Source: Betaproteobacteria bacterium (GTDB lineage: Bacteria > Pseudomonadota > Gammaproteobacteria > Burkholderiales > JAEUOS01). From it: DNA of 64,000 nucleotides. Positions within the stretch are counted from its first letter, which is position 1. Each line of letters opens with the position of its first letter. Positions 1-8,803 of the stretch are shown here, in pieces. Both the position numbers and the translations under genes were made by a program. Below the pieces are notes generated by a model. That model did not search any database and had not been told where the DNA came from. It was given only the letters and a program-made list of their open reading frames with translations. The stretch lies in assembly GCA_028292405.1 (NCBI GenBank), contig JAQGMJ010000045.1:124001-188000 (forward strand), written 5' to 3'.

Positions 1-814
1 GATGGGTCAGCAGCCAGAGGTCGGTCTGCGCATCATCCAGCGCCTCGGTCAATTGCATCAGCCCGGCATGCCCCTGCGCCAGAAATAGCGGTAGCACGCC
101 CACACCTAGGCCCAGCGCCACCAGCTCCATCACCGTGAGGATGCTGTTGACCCGGAAGGCCGGCACCGTCTTGGGAAAATGCCGCTTGCGCCAGACCACC
201 GAGGGATGCTCGGGCAACGCGTCGTCCGGGGCGATCCATGCGGCCTTGCCTGCTTGCACATCCGCATAGCGCTTCACCTTTCCCTTTTTCGCGGTGAACA
301 GCGCGACGCGGATCGGGCCGACCATCTTGCCCACCAGATGCTGCGGCGGCCGCTTGGTCGCGCGCACCGCGATATCGGCGTCGCGCCGCGTCAGGCTGGC
401 CAATTCGTTGCCGCTGTGCAGCTCATAGCCCAGCAGGGGATGCTGCGCGCGCAGGGACTTGAGCGCCGGCGCCACCAGGCCATGCAGGACCGTATCGGTG
501 GTGGTGATGCGCACGGTGCCGGAGACCTGGTCCGGCTTTAATTGCGCGGCCGCGCGGGCGGCCTCGAGGGCCGCATCCACCCGTTCGGCCTGCTCGGCCA
601 GGCTTAGCGCCAGCTCGTTCGGCGCATAGCCGCTGCGCGCGCGGTCGAACAGCGCCATGCCCAGGCCCCGCTCGATGCGCTGCAGTCCCCGGAATACGGT
701 GGAGGCATCGACGCCCAGGCGCTCGCCCGCCTGCGCCAGCTTGCCGGCGCGGGTCAGCGCAAGCAGGAGTTCGAGGTCCGAGGCTTCGAGCCGGTATTGC
801 GTACGCGCAATCAT
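1..814 (-). CDS. LysR-family transcriptional regulator, 3' end cut by window edge
   Basis: About 271 codons are visible, starting at the ATG at 814-812 and running off the left edge without a stop. Residues 5-65 form the LysR winged helix-turn-helix; the stretch GERLGVDASTVFRGLQRIE is the recognition region. An effector-binding domain with the usual alternating fold follows (VRITTTDTVLHGLVAP onward). LysR proteins have about 300 residues, so roughly 30 are missing. The gene diverges from the glutathione S-transferase gene at 893 with 78 bp between them, the usual arrangement for a LysR regulator and its target. Family assignment is firm; the effector is unknown. Confidence 0.88.
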   Translation of the reverse strand, partial: MIARTQYRLEASDLELLLALTRAGKLAQAGERLGVDASTVFRGLQRIERGLGMALFDRARSGYAPNELALSLAEQAERVDAALEAARAAAQLKPDQVSGTVRITTTDTVLHGLVAPALKSLRAQHPLLGYELHSGNELASLTRRDADIAVRATKRPPQHLVGKMVGPIRVALFTAKKGKVKRYADVQAGKAAWIAPDDALPEHPSVVWRKRHFPKTVPAFRVNSILTVMELVALGLGVGVLPLFLAQGHAGLMQLTEALDDAQTDLWLLTH

Positions 815-839
815 GGTTTGCCGGGCTGCCTATTTTCAT

Positions 840-866
840 TGCCAATTTGCAATATTACATTAGGCA
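840..866. promoter_or_regulatory. candidate LysR operator between divergent genes
   Basis: The 78 bp between the LysR gene and the GST gene is AT-rich against its surroundings. It holds an interrupted dyad with outer arms TGCC and GGCA (840-843 and 863-866) around a central AATATT. LysR proteins usually bind such T-N11-A dyads in the shared promoter. The match is imperfect and rests on position and composition only. Confidence 0.3.
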
Positions 867-892
867 CATCAATCATCCATTGGAGCAGCGCA

Positions 893-1615
893 ATGCATTC
901 CACCCAGCCCCCTGCCAACCCCAAACCGGTGCTGATCAGCCATGCCCTGTGCCCCTATGTGCAGCGCGCCGCCATTGTGCTGCTGGAAAAAGGCGTCGAG
1001 TTCGAGCGCCGCGACGTCGACCTGGCGAACAAGCCGGCCTGGTTTCTCGACATCTCGCCGCTGGGCAAGACGCCGGTGCTGCTGGCCGGCGGCGCCGCGC
1101 TGTTCGAGTCAGCCGCAATTTGCGAATACCTGGACGACACCACCTTGCCGCGCCTGCATCCGGCCGATCCGCTGACGCGGGCGCGGCATCGCGCCTGGAT
1201 GGAATTCGGGTCGGAGACCCTGAACACCATCGCCGGCTTTTACAACGCCGCCGACGAGGCCATATTGACGCTGAAGGCGCGCGAGTTGCACGCGAAGTTC
1301 GCGCGGATGGAGCACGTTTTGGGAGACGGGCCGTATTTCAACGGCGCGGCGTTTTGCATCGTCGATGCGGTGTTCGCGCCGGTGTTCCGCTATTTCGAGG
1401 GGTTCAAGCGCATCGGCGAATTCGGCTTTTTCGATGGCCTGCCGAAGGTCAATGCCTGGCGCGCATCGCTGGCCGCACGCCCTTCGGTGCGCGCGGCAGC
1501 GCGGCCGGACTATGCGGAGCGCCTGCTGAAGTTCCTGCTCGCCCGCGCCTCGATGCTTTCGCGGCGCATCCTGGCACAGCAGCCGGATGCTTTCGGGGCG
1601 CCCATGCAACATTAA
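893..1615 (+). CDS. glutathione S-transferase family protein
   Basis: A 240-residue protein of normal GST length. The N-terminal thioredoxin-like domain carries CPYVQRA with Cys20 at the active-site position, and FESAAICEYL, the glutathione gamma-glutamyl-binding Glu-Ser motif. The C-terminal helical domain starts near residue 95. The ATG at 893 was chosen because a GGAGC ribosome-binding site lies six bases upstream and the preceding in-frame codons do not resemble GST. The cysteine suggests an omega/beta-like or maleylacetoacetate isomerase-like enzyme rather than a tyrosine/serine type. Substrate unknown; it is probably controlled by the divergent LysR protein. Confidence 0.88.
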   Translation: MHSTQPPANPKPVLISHALCPYVQRAAIVLLEKGVEFERRDVDLANKPAWFLDISPLGKTPVLLAGGAALFESAAICEYLDDTTLPRLHPADPLTRARHRAWMEFGSETLNTIAGFYNAADEAILTLKARELHAKFARMEHVLGDGPYFNGAAFCIVDAVFAPVFRYFEGFKRIGEFGFFDGLPKVNAWRASLAARPSVRAAARPDYAERLLKFLLARASMLSRRILAQQPDAFGAPMQH

Positions 1616-1642
1616 AAAAGGCCGCCCATGGGCGGCCTTTTT
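1614..1642. terminator. bidirectional Rho-independent terminator
   Basis: A hairpin with seven-base arms GGCCGCC and GGCGGCC (1620-1637) is flanked by an A-run (1614-1619) and a T-run (1638-1642). It sits between the convergent GST gene and the leftward Bug receptor gene, so it can end transcription from both sides. Confidence 0.85.
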
Positions 1643-1655
1643 CCGGTGTCGGGGA

Positions 1656-2645
1656 TTACTCCAGGGTGATGTTGTTGCTCTTTACCAGGGCACCCCAGCG
1701 CGCCACCTGGCCCTGGACGAACTTGGCGAATTCCTCCGGGGAATTACCCACCGGCTCGATGCCCTTGCTGATCATCTGCTTGCGCACTTCTGGGTTTTGC
1801 ACCGCCGTGTGCACCGCGGCCGAGAGCTTGTTGACGATCGCCTTGGGCGTTGCGGCGGGAAGAAAAAAGCCGTTCCACTCCACCACCTCGAAGTCCTTGA
1901 AGCCGGATTCCATCATCGTCGGCACCTCCGGCAGGGCCTCCATCCGCTTGGCTGAGGTGACGGCGAGGGCGCGCAGCTTGCCGGAGGTGACGAAGGGCAG
2001 GCCGGAAATGGGGTTGCCGAAAAAGGCCGAGACCTGGCCGGCGATCAGGTCGGTGATGGCGGGCGCGCCGCCCTTGTAGGGCACGTGCAGCCAGTCGATC
2101 TTCGCTTCATTGCGCAGCAGTTCGCCCGCCAGGTGGGCGGTGCCGCCGGCGCCATAGGAGGCGAAGCTCAGCTTGCCGGGGTTGGCCTGCGCGTAGGCGA
2201 TGAATTCCTTGATGGTCTTGTAGGGCGCGGAAGCCGGCACCAGCAGGAAGTTGGGCATGTTGAGGGCCTGCGAAACCGGCACCAGGTCTTTCAGCGGGCT
2301 GTACGACATCTTGCGCACCGCCGCGTTGACCGCGAAGGGAAAGGTGTCGTAGAGCATGGTGTAGCCGTCGGGCGCAGCTTGCACCGTGGCCTGGCCGGCG
2401 ATCATGCCGGAGGCGCCGGTGCGGTTATCGATGACGAAGGTCTGGTTAAGCGCGGTACCCATGGTCTGGGTGATCAGGCGGCAGTTGACGTCGGCGCCGC
2501 CGCCGGGGGAGTAGGGCACCAGCACCTTGATGGATTTGTTGGGGAAGGCCTGGGCGCGGGCCGTGAGGGGTGCGAGCGCGGCAGTTGCACCGAGGGCGCC
2601 CAAGCTGCCGAGCGCGCGGCGCCGGGAAGAGAATTGAGTAGTCAT
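1656..2645 (-). CDS. Bug/TctC-family periplasmic solute receptor (1)
   Basis: A 329-residue tripartite tricarboxylate receptor of normal length. The N-terminus has SSRRRALGSLGALG, a twin-arginine-like signal, then a hydrophobic core and an AxA-type cleavage site near residue 32. Family motifs follow: KVLVPYSPGGGADV, VIDNRTGASG, APDGYTMLYD, HVPYKGGAPAITDLIAG and GNSPEEFAKF. GGAGACA precedes the ATG. Bug proteins bind carboxylates or other small acids in the periplasm; no TctA or TctB gene is nearby. It is the last gene of a leftward operon with acid-catabolism enzymes, so its ligand is probably that pathway's substrate or a relative. Confidence 0.92.
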   Translation of the reverse strand: MTTQFSSRRRALGSLGALGATAALAPLTARAQAFPNKSIKVLVPYSPGGGADVNCRLITQTMGTALNQTFVIDNRTGASGMIAGQATVQAAPDGYTMLYDTFPFAVNAAVRKMSYSPLKDLVPVSQALNMPNFLLVPASAPYKTIKEFIAYAQANPGKLSFASYGAGGTAHLAGELLRNEAKIDWLHVPYKGGAPAITDLIAGQVSAFFGNPISGLPFVTSGKLRALAVTSAKRMEALPEVPTMMESGFKDFEVVEWNGFFLPAATPKAIVNKLSAAVHTAVQNPEVRKQMISKGIEPVGNSPEEFAKFVQGQVARWGALVKSNNITLE

Positions 2646-2679
2646 GCTGTCTCCGCTGTTTGTAATTGAGTCGTGCCGG

Positions 2680-3534
2680 TCAGCTTGCGCCGAAACCGTA
2701 AAGCCTGGCCGGATTGTCTACCAAAATGCGGTTGCGCAACGTCGTGTCACCCACCCATTCGCCGAACAGGTCGAGCATGTGGGCGTCGTCGGGCTTGGTG
2801 TTCTCGGTGGGATGGGGCCAGTCGCTGCCCCAGACCATGCGTTCGGGGGCGAGCTTGCAAAAGGCTTTGACCACGGCGGCGCGGCTGGCGTAGCCGGGGG
2901 CGACATCATCGAGATAGGGGCCGGAGAGCTTGACCCAGGTACGGCCCTGCTCGATCAGGCGCGCAACCAAGGAAAACGCGGCATGTTTCTCGGCTTCAGG
3001 AGACGGCAGGCGCGCCATGTGGTCGAACACGATGGTGCAGCGCAGACTGTTGAGAATGGCGGCATGCTCGACGATCTGGTCGCCGCGCCAGTGAATCTGC
3101 ACATGCCAGCCGAGTTGCTGCACGCGGGCAGCAAGGCCCTCTACCCATTCGAAGCGGGTGACGGCGGTGGCCGGGTTGAACATGGTGAAGCGGATGCCGC
3201 GAATGCCGCCCTGGTGCATCTCTTCGAGCTGCGCGTCGGTAACGTCGGGGCTGATGACGGCGACGCCACGGGTACGGTCCGCGCCCAAGGCGACGATGCC
3301 GTCCAGCGTCGCGCGATTATCGAACACGTGCGCGGCGGGCTGGATGATCACAGTGCGGCTGGTGCCGTTGCGCGCCTGGAGGCGGCGGTAGTTTTCCGGC
3401 GTGGCTTCGGCGAGCACGGAGGGCGAGTCCGACAGCTTGGCGTCGTAGAGGTGGATGTGCGAATCGCAGGCATTGGTCGGCAGCGGCACTTTGGGCGAGG
3501 CGGTGCCGGCGGTATAGGGAATGGTCGTGCTCAT
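2680..3534 (-). CDS. amidohydrolase-2 family metal-dependent hydrolase
   Basis: A 284-residue TIM-barrel hydrolase. It has HIHL near the N-terminus (His26, His28) and WGSDWPHP near the C-terminus, the metal and catalytic positions of the amidohydrolase-2 (PF04909) family. The family includes 2-pyrone-4,6-dicarboxylate lactonase and D-galactarolactone isomerase, so a lactone or cyclic ester substrate is plausible. Its ATG overlaps the upstream CoA-transferase stop in an ATGA arrangement, showing translational coupling. Exact substrate unknown. Confidence 0.85.
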   Translation of the reverse strand: MSTTIPYTAGTASPKVPLPTNACDSHIHLYDAKLSDSPSVLAEATPENYRRLQARNGTSRTVIIQPAAHVFDNRATLDGIVALGADRTRGVAVISPDVTDAQLEEMHQGGIRGIRFTMFNPATAVTRFEWVEGLAARVQQLGWHVQIHWRGDQIVEHAAILNSLRCTIVFDHMARLPSPEAEKHAAFSLVARLIEQGRTWVKLSGPYLDDVAPGYASRAAVVKAFCKLAPERMVWGSDWPHPTENTKPDDAHMLDLFGEWVGDTTLRNRILVDNPARLYGFGAS

Positions 3535-4703
3535 GCTTTGGCCTTTTGCCCGGCGAGCAGTGCCTGCGTGTGCTGGCCCAGGGTGGGCGCGGTGATCGGG
3601 TCCGGCCCCGGGGTGCGGCTGAACTTGATCGGGCGCTGGAAGGCGCGGTAGCGGCCGGCCACCGGATGTTCAAACGTCGTAATCATCCCTTCGGCGGCGA
3701 CCTGCGGGTCGTCGAACATGTCCTCCACCGTGCGTGCAGCGGCACAAGGCACTTCCTCGCCGAACAGCGCTTCCCATTCGAGCGCGCTTTTGGTCGCCAG
3801 CGCCGCGTGCAGGCGCGGCAGGATTTCGGCCTGGTGCTGGTTGCGCTTGCGCACGGTGTCGTAGCGCTCATCGGCCAGTATGTCGGCGAGGCCGGTCTTC
3901 TCGCACAGCGCTTTCCAGAAATGCGGGGTGTTGGCGGAGATATACAAATAGCCTTCGCGCGTCGGGTGAATGCCGGTGACCCCGCCGGAGCGCATGTCGC
4001 GGCCGACCTCCCTGCCTTCGCTCTCGGCCCACACCAGCCGCGTGCTTTGCATGGTCATGGCGGCGCGCATCAGCGAGACGCCGACGTACTGGCCTTCGCC
4101 GCTGCGCTCGCGCTCGTACAGGGCGGAAGAGACGCCCATCGCCACCATGGCGGCGGCGTAGAAGTCGACCACCGAGCCGTAGAGGATTTCCGGCGGGCCG
4201 CCGGCTTTTCCTTGCATCGCGGCCATGCCGGTCATGGTCTGCAGCACCTGGTCGTAGCCGGCCTTGCCCTTGAGCGGGCCGGTTTCACCATAGCCGCTGA
4301 CGGCGCAGTAGATCAGGCGCGGGTTGAGGGCCCGCAGCCGGTCGTAGCCGATGCCCAGGCGCTCGGGCACGCCGGGGCGAAAGTTGTGGACAAAGACGTC
4401 GGCGGTTTTTGTGAGGTCGAGCAAGGCCTGCAACTGTTGCGGCTGCTTCAGGTCGAGCATCATGCCGAGCTTGCCGCGATTGACGCCGAGAAAGGCGCGG
4501 CTTTCGCTCGCAAGCGTGGAGGGGTATTTGCGCAGGTTGTCGCCGATCGGCGGCTCGATTTTGATCACCTCCGCCCCCTGGTCGGCCAGCAGCGCGCAAC
4601 CGTAGGGGCCGGCGATGTAGGCCGAAAGGTCGAGCACGCGCAGGCCGCTTAAGGGGCCGGGCGGGCCGCTGCGTTCGGGGATGGGGCTGTCGGTGGGCGT
4701 CAT
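3531..4703 (-). CDS. class III (CaiB/BaiF) CoA-transferase
   Basis: A 390-residue family III CoA-transferase, which moves CoA between acyl-CoA and a free acid through an aspartyl-CoA intermediate. Typical motifs are LRVLDLSAYIAGPYG, GADVIKIEPP-like GAEVIKIEPP, NFRPGVPERLG and GYGETGP. Asp180 in GSVVDF fits the catalytic aspartate. The ATG at 4703 is preferred over a GTG two codons upstream because it overlaps the previous gene's stop as ATGA. In this operon it probably activates the acid formed by the FMN dehydrogenase or taken up by the Bug receptors. Confidence 0.9.
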   Translation of the reverse strand: MTPTDSPIPERSGPPGPLSGLRVLDLSAYIAGPYGCALLADQGAEVIKIEPPIGDNLRKYPSTLASESRAFLGVNRGKLGMMLDLKQPQQLQALLDLTKTADVFVHNFRPGVPERLGIGYDRLRALNPRLIYCAVSGYGETGPLKGKAGYDQVLQTMTGMAAMQGKAGGPPEILYGSVVDFYAAAMVAMGVSSALYERERSGEGQYVGVSLMRAAMTMQSTRLVWAESEGREVGRDMRSGGVTGIHPTREGYLYISANTPHFWKALCEKTGLADILADERYDTVRKRNQHQAEILPRLHAALATKSALEWEALFGEEVPCAAARTVEDMFDDPQVAAEGMITTFEHPVAGRYRAFQRPIKFSRTPGPDPITAPTLGQHTQALLAGQKAKA

Positions 4704-5869
4704 TTGCACAGTCCTTCGGTGAAACGCATCATGCGCTCAGGCGTCATCTCGGCGAGCGAGTTGATGCCGAGAAGCGCCATGTTGCGGCTGATTTCCTCAG
4801 ACAGGATGGTGATGGCATCGCGCAAGCCCTGCTCGCCCGCCACCGAAGCGGCGTAGTTGAAGGGGCGGCCGACGAAGGTGAATTTGGCGCCGAGCGCCAT
4901 CGCCTTGAGAATGTCGGTGCCGCGGCGGATGCCGCTGTCCATCATCACGGTGAGGTCGCGGCCCACCGCATCGGCGATGCCGGGCAGCACGCGCAGGGGC
5001 GCGACGGTGCCGTCGAGCTGGCGGCCGCCGTGGTTGGAGACGATGATGCCTTCGGCGCCGTGGTCGCGCACCTTCACCGCGTCGTCGCGATGCATCACGC
5101 CCTTGACGACCAGGCGGTGGGTCCAGCGCTTGCGGATCAGCGCCAGGTGTTCCCAGTTGAGGTGGTCGCGCGCGCCGAAGTCGCGCAGGACATTGCGCGC
5201 GAGGATGGGGGCACCGCGCGTGGCTTGAGAGTTCTCAAAATGCGGCATGCCGTGCGTGAGACAGGTGCGCAGGAACGTGCCGAAGGCCCAGCCGGGGTGG
5301 GCCAGGCCATCCAGTGCCAGGCGGATGCTCGGGCGCAGCGGCGTGGAAAAGCCGGCGCGCTGGTTGTTTTCGCGATTGCCCGAGACCGGCACGTCGGCGG
5401 TGACGACCAGCGTCTTGAAGCCCGCTGCCTCGACGCGGTCAAGTAGCTTGAGGATGCGCTCAGGCTCGCCGGGGACGTAGGCCTGGAACCAGGCCTCTGG
5501 GTTCTCCTGCGCCAGTTCTTCCATACGGATGAGGGAGGAGCCGCTCATGATCATCGGGATGTTGGCGGCGCGGGCGGCGCGCGCCATCACCAGGTCGCCG
5601 CGATAGGCGGTGAGCGCGGACATGCCCATGGGCGCGATGCCGAAGGGGCCGGCCCATTCGGTGCCGAACAGGGCGGTCTTCTGCGAACGCTGCGATACGC
5701 CGGCGAACATGCGGGTGACGAAGCCGTATTCGGTGAAGGCCGCGAGGTTGTCGCGCAGGCCGGTTTCGGTTTCGGCGCCGCCGGCGATGTAGGCGTAGAT
5801 CGGCGCGGGGAAAAAGCGCCGGGCGTGGATTTCGTAGTCGTCGAGCGAGTAGTAGCGCTTGGCTGGCAT
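4700..5869 (-). CDS. FMN-dependent alpha-hydroxy-acid dehydrogenase/oxidase
   Basis: A 389-residue protein of the lactate dehydrogenase (LldD), glycolate oxidase and mandelate dehydrogenase family, which oxidises an (S)-2-hydroxy acid to the 2-oxo acid. SNHGGRQLD near residues 278-286 holds the catalytic His280 and the substrate-binding Arg283. DSGIRRGTD is the FMN phosphate-binding loop and APMGMSALT is the N-terminal FMN segment. The stop overlaps the next gene's ATG. No membrane anchor loop is evident. The neighbours (CoA-transferase, CoA lyase) suggest a substrate other than lactate. Confidence 0.9.
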   Translation of the reverse strand: MPAKRYYSLDDYEIHARRFFPAPIYAYIAGGAETETGLRDNLAAFTEYGFVTRMFAGVSQRSQKTALFGTEWAGPFGIAPMGMSALTAYRGDLVMARAARAANIPMIMSGSSLIRMEELAQENPEAWFQAYVPGEPERILKLLDRVEAAGFKTLVVTADVPVSGNRENNQRAGFSTPLRPSIRLALDGLAHPGWAFGTFLRTCLTHGMPHFENSQATRGAPILARNVLRDFGARDHLNWEHLALIRKRWTHRLVVKGVMHRDDAVKVRDHGAEGIIVSNHGGRQLDGTVAPLRVLPGIADAVGRDLTVMMDSGIRRGTDILKAMALGAKFTFVGRPFNYAASVAGEQGLRDAITILSEEISRNMALLGINSLAEMTPERMMRFTEGLCK

Positions 5870-5899
5870 CTGGAATTGTTGGTTGGTGGCGGCTGGCTG

Positions 5900-6859
5900 C
5901 TACTCGGGCTGGATGTTGGCGGCTTTGGCGACGCGCTTCCAGCGGGCGATTTCGCTGGCGATCAGCTGGCCGAACTCGGCCGGCGTGGTGGCCGAGGGCT
6001 CGGCGCCTTCGCGCAGGAAAAAGTCCTTCATGTCGTAGCCCTTGACGATGCGGTTGATCTCCGCGTTGAGCTTGTTGACCACCGGCGCGGGCGTGCCGGC
6101 GGGGGCGAGCACGCCCCACCAGAGTTCGGCGCTGGCGTTCTTGAAACCGGATTGCTCAAGCGTCGGCAAGCCGGGTGCCACCGGCGACTGGCTGGGGCTG
6201 GTGACGGCGATCGCGCGCACCTTGCCGGCCTTCACCTGCGCGCCGATCGAGGGGGCGCTGCCGATCAGCATTTGTGTCTGGCCGCCGATCAGGTCGGTGA
6301 CGGCCGGACCCATGCCTTTGTAGGGGACGTGGGTGATCTGGATACCGGCGGAATCGGCGAACAGGATGGTGGAAAAGTTGTTGATGCTGCCGACGCCGGA
6401 GGTGGCGTAGTTCAACTTTCCGGGATTGGCTTTCGCATACGCCACCACTTCGGCGATGGTCTTGTAGGGCGTGGTGTTGGAGACGGTGACCAGCAGCGGG
6501 CCCTTGGCGAGCATGGCGACCGGGGCGAAGCTTTTCAGCGGGTCGTATTGCAGCGTGGTCATGATCGCCGCGCTGGTGGTGAAGGTGGAGGACAGCACGA
6601 CGATGGTGTAGCCGTCCGGCGCGGCCTTGGCGACGTAGGTGTTGGCCAACAGGCCCTGCGAGGCCGGGCGGTTTTCCACCAGCACGGGCTGGCCCCAGGC
6701 GTCGGTGAGGTGCTTGGCGAGGGCGCGGGCGAAGGTGTCGTTGGAGCCGCCGGGGGCGCTGCCGACTTCGATGTTGATCGGCTTGCTCGGGTAATTGCCC
6801 TGGGCGTAGGCGTCCAGGGCGCAGGCCGCGCACAGGGCGGCGGCGATCAGGTGCTTCAT
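5900..6859 (-). CDS. Bug/TctC-family periplasmic solute receptor (2)
   Basis: A 319-residue receptor with a short signal peptide (MKHLIAAALCAACALDAYA, cleavage near residue 19). Family motifs: EVGSAPGGSNDTFAR, VENRPASQG, APDGYTIVV, HVPYKGMGPAVTDLIGG and TPAEFGQL. An ATG four codons upstream exists, but the GGAG ribosome-binding site lies within those codons, so the second ATG at 6859 is the start. The gene lies between the CitE-like lyase and the FMN dehydrogenase. The operon therefore carries two different Bug receptors, perhaps for two related acids. Confidence 0.92.
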   Translation of the reverse strand: MKHLIAAALCAACALDAYAQGNYPSKPINIEVGSAPGGSNDTFARALAKHLTDAWGQPVLVENRPASQGLLANTYVAKAAPDGYTIVVLSSTFTTSAAIMTTLQYDPLKSFAPVAMLAKGPLLVTVSNTTPYKTIAEVVAYAKANPGKLNYATSGVGSINNFSTILFADSAGIQITHVPYKGMGPAVTDLIGGQTQMLIGSAPSIGAQVKAGKVRAIAVTSPSQSPVAPGLPTLEQSGFKNASAELWWGVLAPAGTPAPVVNKLNAEINRIVKGYDMKDFFLREGAEPSATTPAEFGQLIASEIARWKRVAKAANIQPE

Positions 6860-6889
6860 GTTTGTCTCCAAAAAATCCGGACGTCTCTT

Positions 6890-7759
6890 TTATTGCGGCA
6901 GCAGGCCCATGCGTTTCGCCGTCGCCACGATCACCTGGGCGCGGGCGAAAAAAGGCGGGTCGATCATCTTGCCGTCGACCACGTAGGCGCCGATGCCCTT
7001 TGCGCCGGCCTCGCGCGCGGCCTCGAGTATTTTTACCGAATGCGCGATTTCTTCGTCGCTGGGGCGGAACACCTCGTTGGCCATGGCGATCTGGCTGGGG
7101 TGGATGCAGCTTTTGCCGAGGAAGCCGAAGCGCTTGGCCATTTCGGCTTCGGCGCGGTAGCCGGCTTCGTCCTTGATGTTGGCAAACGCCGCGTCGTAGG
7201 CGAATACGCCGGCTTCGCCCGCGGCCATGCGTACCATGAACATGGCTTGCGCAATCGCCGCGTTTTCGCGCCGGGCCACCCCCAGGGGCTCGAACAAATC
7301 GCCCAGGCCGAGTTGCAGGCCGGCGACGCGCTTGTGTGCGCCCGCCAGTTCGGCGGCCATGCGCAGTGCCTGCGGCGACTCGATGTTGAGCAGGAGTTTC
7401 ACCGGCGTCTTCACACCGTTGCCGGCCTCGGCGCGCTCGATGGCGGCAACGGCGGCGCGCACGTCCTCCACGCTGCCGGGCTTGGGCAGGTTGAGCATGG
7501 TGAGGCCGGGCTGGACCACGGCATCGACATCGGCGGCGAAGTAAGGCGTGTCCATCGCGTTGACGCGCACGATCATGGTCTTGCCGCCGCCCTGCGCGGC
7601 TTCGCTGCGCAGGAATTCGCCGAGACCCTGGCGCGCTTCCTTCTTGCGGTCGGGGGCGACGGAGTCTTCGAGGTCGAAGGAAAGGCCATCGGCGGCGCCG
7701 GCCAGGGCCTTGGCGAACAGCTCGGGGCGCGAGCCGGGTACGAACAACTTGCTTCTCAT
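6890..7759 (-). CDS. HpcH/HpaI-CitE family CoA lyase or aldolase
   Basis: A 289-residue TIM-barrel protein like citrate lyase beta chain, malyl-CoA lyase and citramalyl-CoA lyase. It has RSKLFVPGSRPE at the N-terminus, the acidic metal-binding DLEDSV (residues 29-34), RVN (66-68) and GKSCIHPSQI near the C-terminus. Such enzymes cleave a 3-hydroxyacyl-CoA into acetyl-CoA or propionyl-CoA plus an oxo acid. It is the first gene of the leftward operon, with GGAGACA upstream of the ATG. With the CoA-transferase three genes downstream it could form an activate-then-cleave pair; the acyl-CoA is unknown. Confidence 0.87.
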   Translation of the reverse strand: MRSKLFVPGSRPELFAKALAGAADGLSFDLEDSVAPDRKKEARQGLGEFLRSEAAQGGGKTMIVRVNAMDTPYFAADVDAVVQPGLTMLNLPKPGSVEDVRAAVAAIERAEAGNGVKTPVKLLLNIESPQALRMAAELAGAHKRVAGLQLGLGDLFEPLGVARRENAAIAQAMFMVRMAAGEAGVFAYDAAFANIKDEAGYRAEAEMAKRFGFLGKSCIHPSQIAMANEVFRPSDEEIAHSVKILEAAREAGAKGIGAYVVDGKMIDPPFFARAQVIVATAKRMGLLPQ

Positions 7760-7841
7760 GGTTACTGTCTCCAGCCGGCGGGCATGGGATGCGGCGCCGG
7801 TGGAGCGAAGTTTACCCTGAGCGACGGGACCGGCGGGGCGG

Positions 7842-8567
7842 CTAGCCCGGCGCCTGCGCGGCCTTTTTGGCGACGTTGGCTTCGCTTTCCCAGGCGCGGG
7901 CGACGGCGGGGGTTTCGGCGACGGCGCTCAGGATCAGCAACTCGCTCATCACCTCGAAGGGAAAGCCCTGGCGACTGCCGCGCTCATCGACAATCAGCTT
8001 GCGAAGGAAAGCGACGCATTCGGGCGTGCCCCAGATGCCCACCATCTTCTCGGCCAGGTGGGCATATTGTTCCTCCAGGTCGCTGACGACGTGGATCAAT
8101 TCCGGTGGCGGCTTGGCGAAGGCCTTGTCGATCAGCCCGGCATCGATCAGCACCGGGTGGCCGGCGGTGACGGCGGGCGCGGCGCGGGTTTCCAGTTCGA
8201 GTTGCTCCTTCAGGCGCTCGTCGAGGGAGGAAAAGGCGTCGGTGAAGCTCAGGTCGACGTCGGGCGATGCCTGCGTGGGGGTAGTAGGCGACCTGGAAGC
8301 GGCGCGCGGCGGGGTGACGGCGAGTTGCTTGCGGGCGGCGGTGGCCGACAGGGGCGGAGGCTCCGCCCGCACCGGCTCGCCGCCGGCGGCCAGGGCGACC
8401 AGGTCGTCGTCGAGGATGAAGGCATCAGGCCGCGCTGCGGCGGGCCGCTTCGGCATGACCTCTTGGTGCTGCTGCATGGCCGCCAGCGCCGATTCCAGCT
8501 GGCGCATGCGCGTTTCCAGTTCCTTGATGCGCAATTGGCAATTGGCCAATTCAGCGGCGACGCTCAT
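7842..8567 (-). CDS. coiled-coil hypothetical protein
   Basis: A 241-residue protein not recognised. Residues 5-40 form a likely coiled coil (LRIKELETRMRQLESALA). Residues 50-125 are a low-complexity Pro/Ala/Thr-rich linker. The C-terminal part from about 128 is mostly helical and acidic. The start at 8567 was chosen for the AAGGAAATCCTG-ATG ribosome-binding context; a longer upstream reading frame is Arg/Gly-rich noise. There is no signal peptide or membrane segment. It stands alone between two catabolic units. Confidence 0.65.
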   Translation of the reverse strand: MSVAAELANCQLRIKELETRMRQLESALAAMQQHQEVMPKRPAAARPDAFILDDDLVALAAGGEPVRAEPPPLSATAARKQLAVTPPRAASRSPTTPTQASPDVDLSFTDAFSSLDERLKEQLELETRAAPAVTAGHPVLIDAGLIDKAFAKPPPELIHVVSDLEEQYAHLAEKMVGIWGTPECVAFLRKLIVDERGSRQGFPFEVMSELLILSAVAETPAVARAWESEANVAKKAAQAPG

Positions 8568-8747
8568 CAGGATTTCCTTGCGAGTAGGTTGCGACCGTGG
8601 CGGCCGGAAGCGATACAGCGCAATGTGCCGCAACCCCCTGGTGACCCCACCTTGCCGGGTTGGATCGCGCCGGGCGCAAAAGATTCCATGCAGGAATCGC
8701 GCCTGTCGGCTCCCGGCTGCCGCCCAGCCGCGCATGCCGGCGGCATG

Positions 8748-8779
8748 GCGCAGCCCGGGCATGGCGCGGCCCGGGCATG
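8748..8779. repeat. 16-bp tandem repeat, two copies
   Basis: Two adjacent 16-bp units (8748-8763 and 8764-8779) differ at one base; each contains the palindrome GCCCGGGC. They lie in the 236-bp non-coding stretch between the coiled-coil gene and the third Bug gene. No gene or clear promoter is visible in that stretch. Confidence 0.55.
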
Positions 8780-8803
8780 CCGCGCCGCACGCGCGAGGGA
8801 GCT

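Noticed and set aside
5825..8086. A 753-codon plus-strand frame
   Set aside because: Antisense to a Bug receptor and the CitE-like lyase, both with clear family motifs and ribosome-binding sites.
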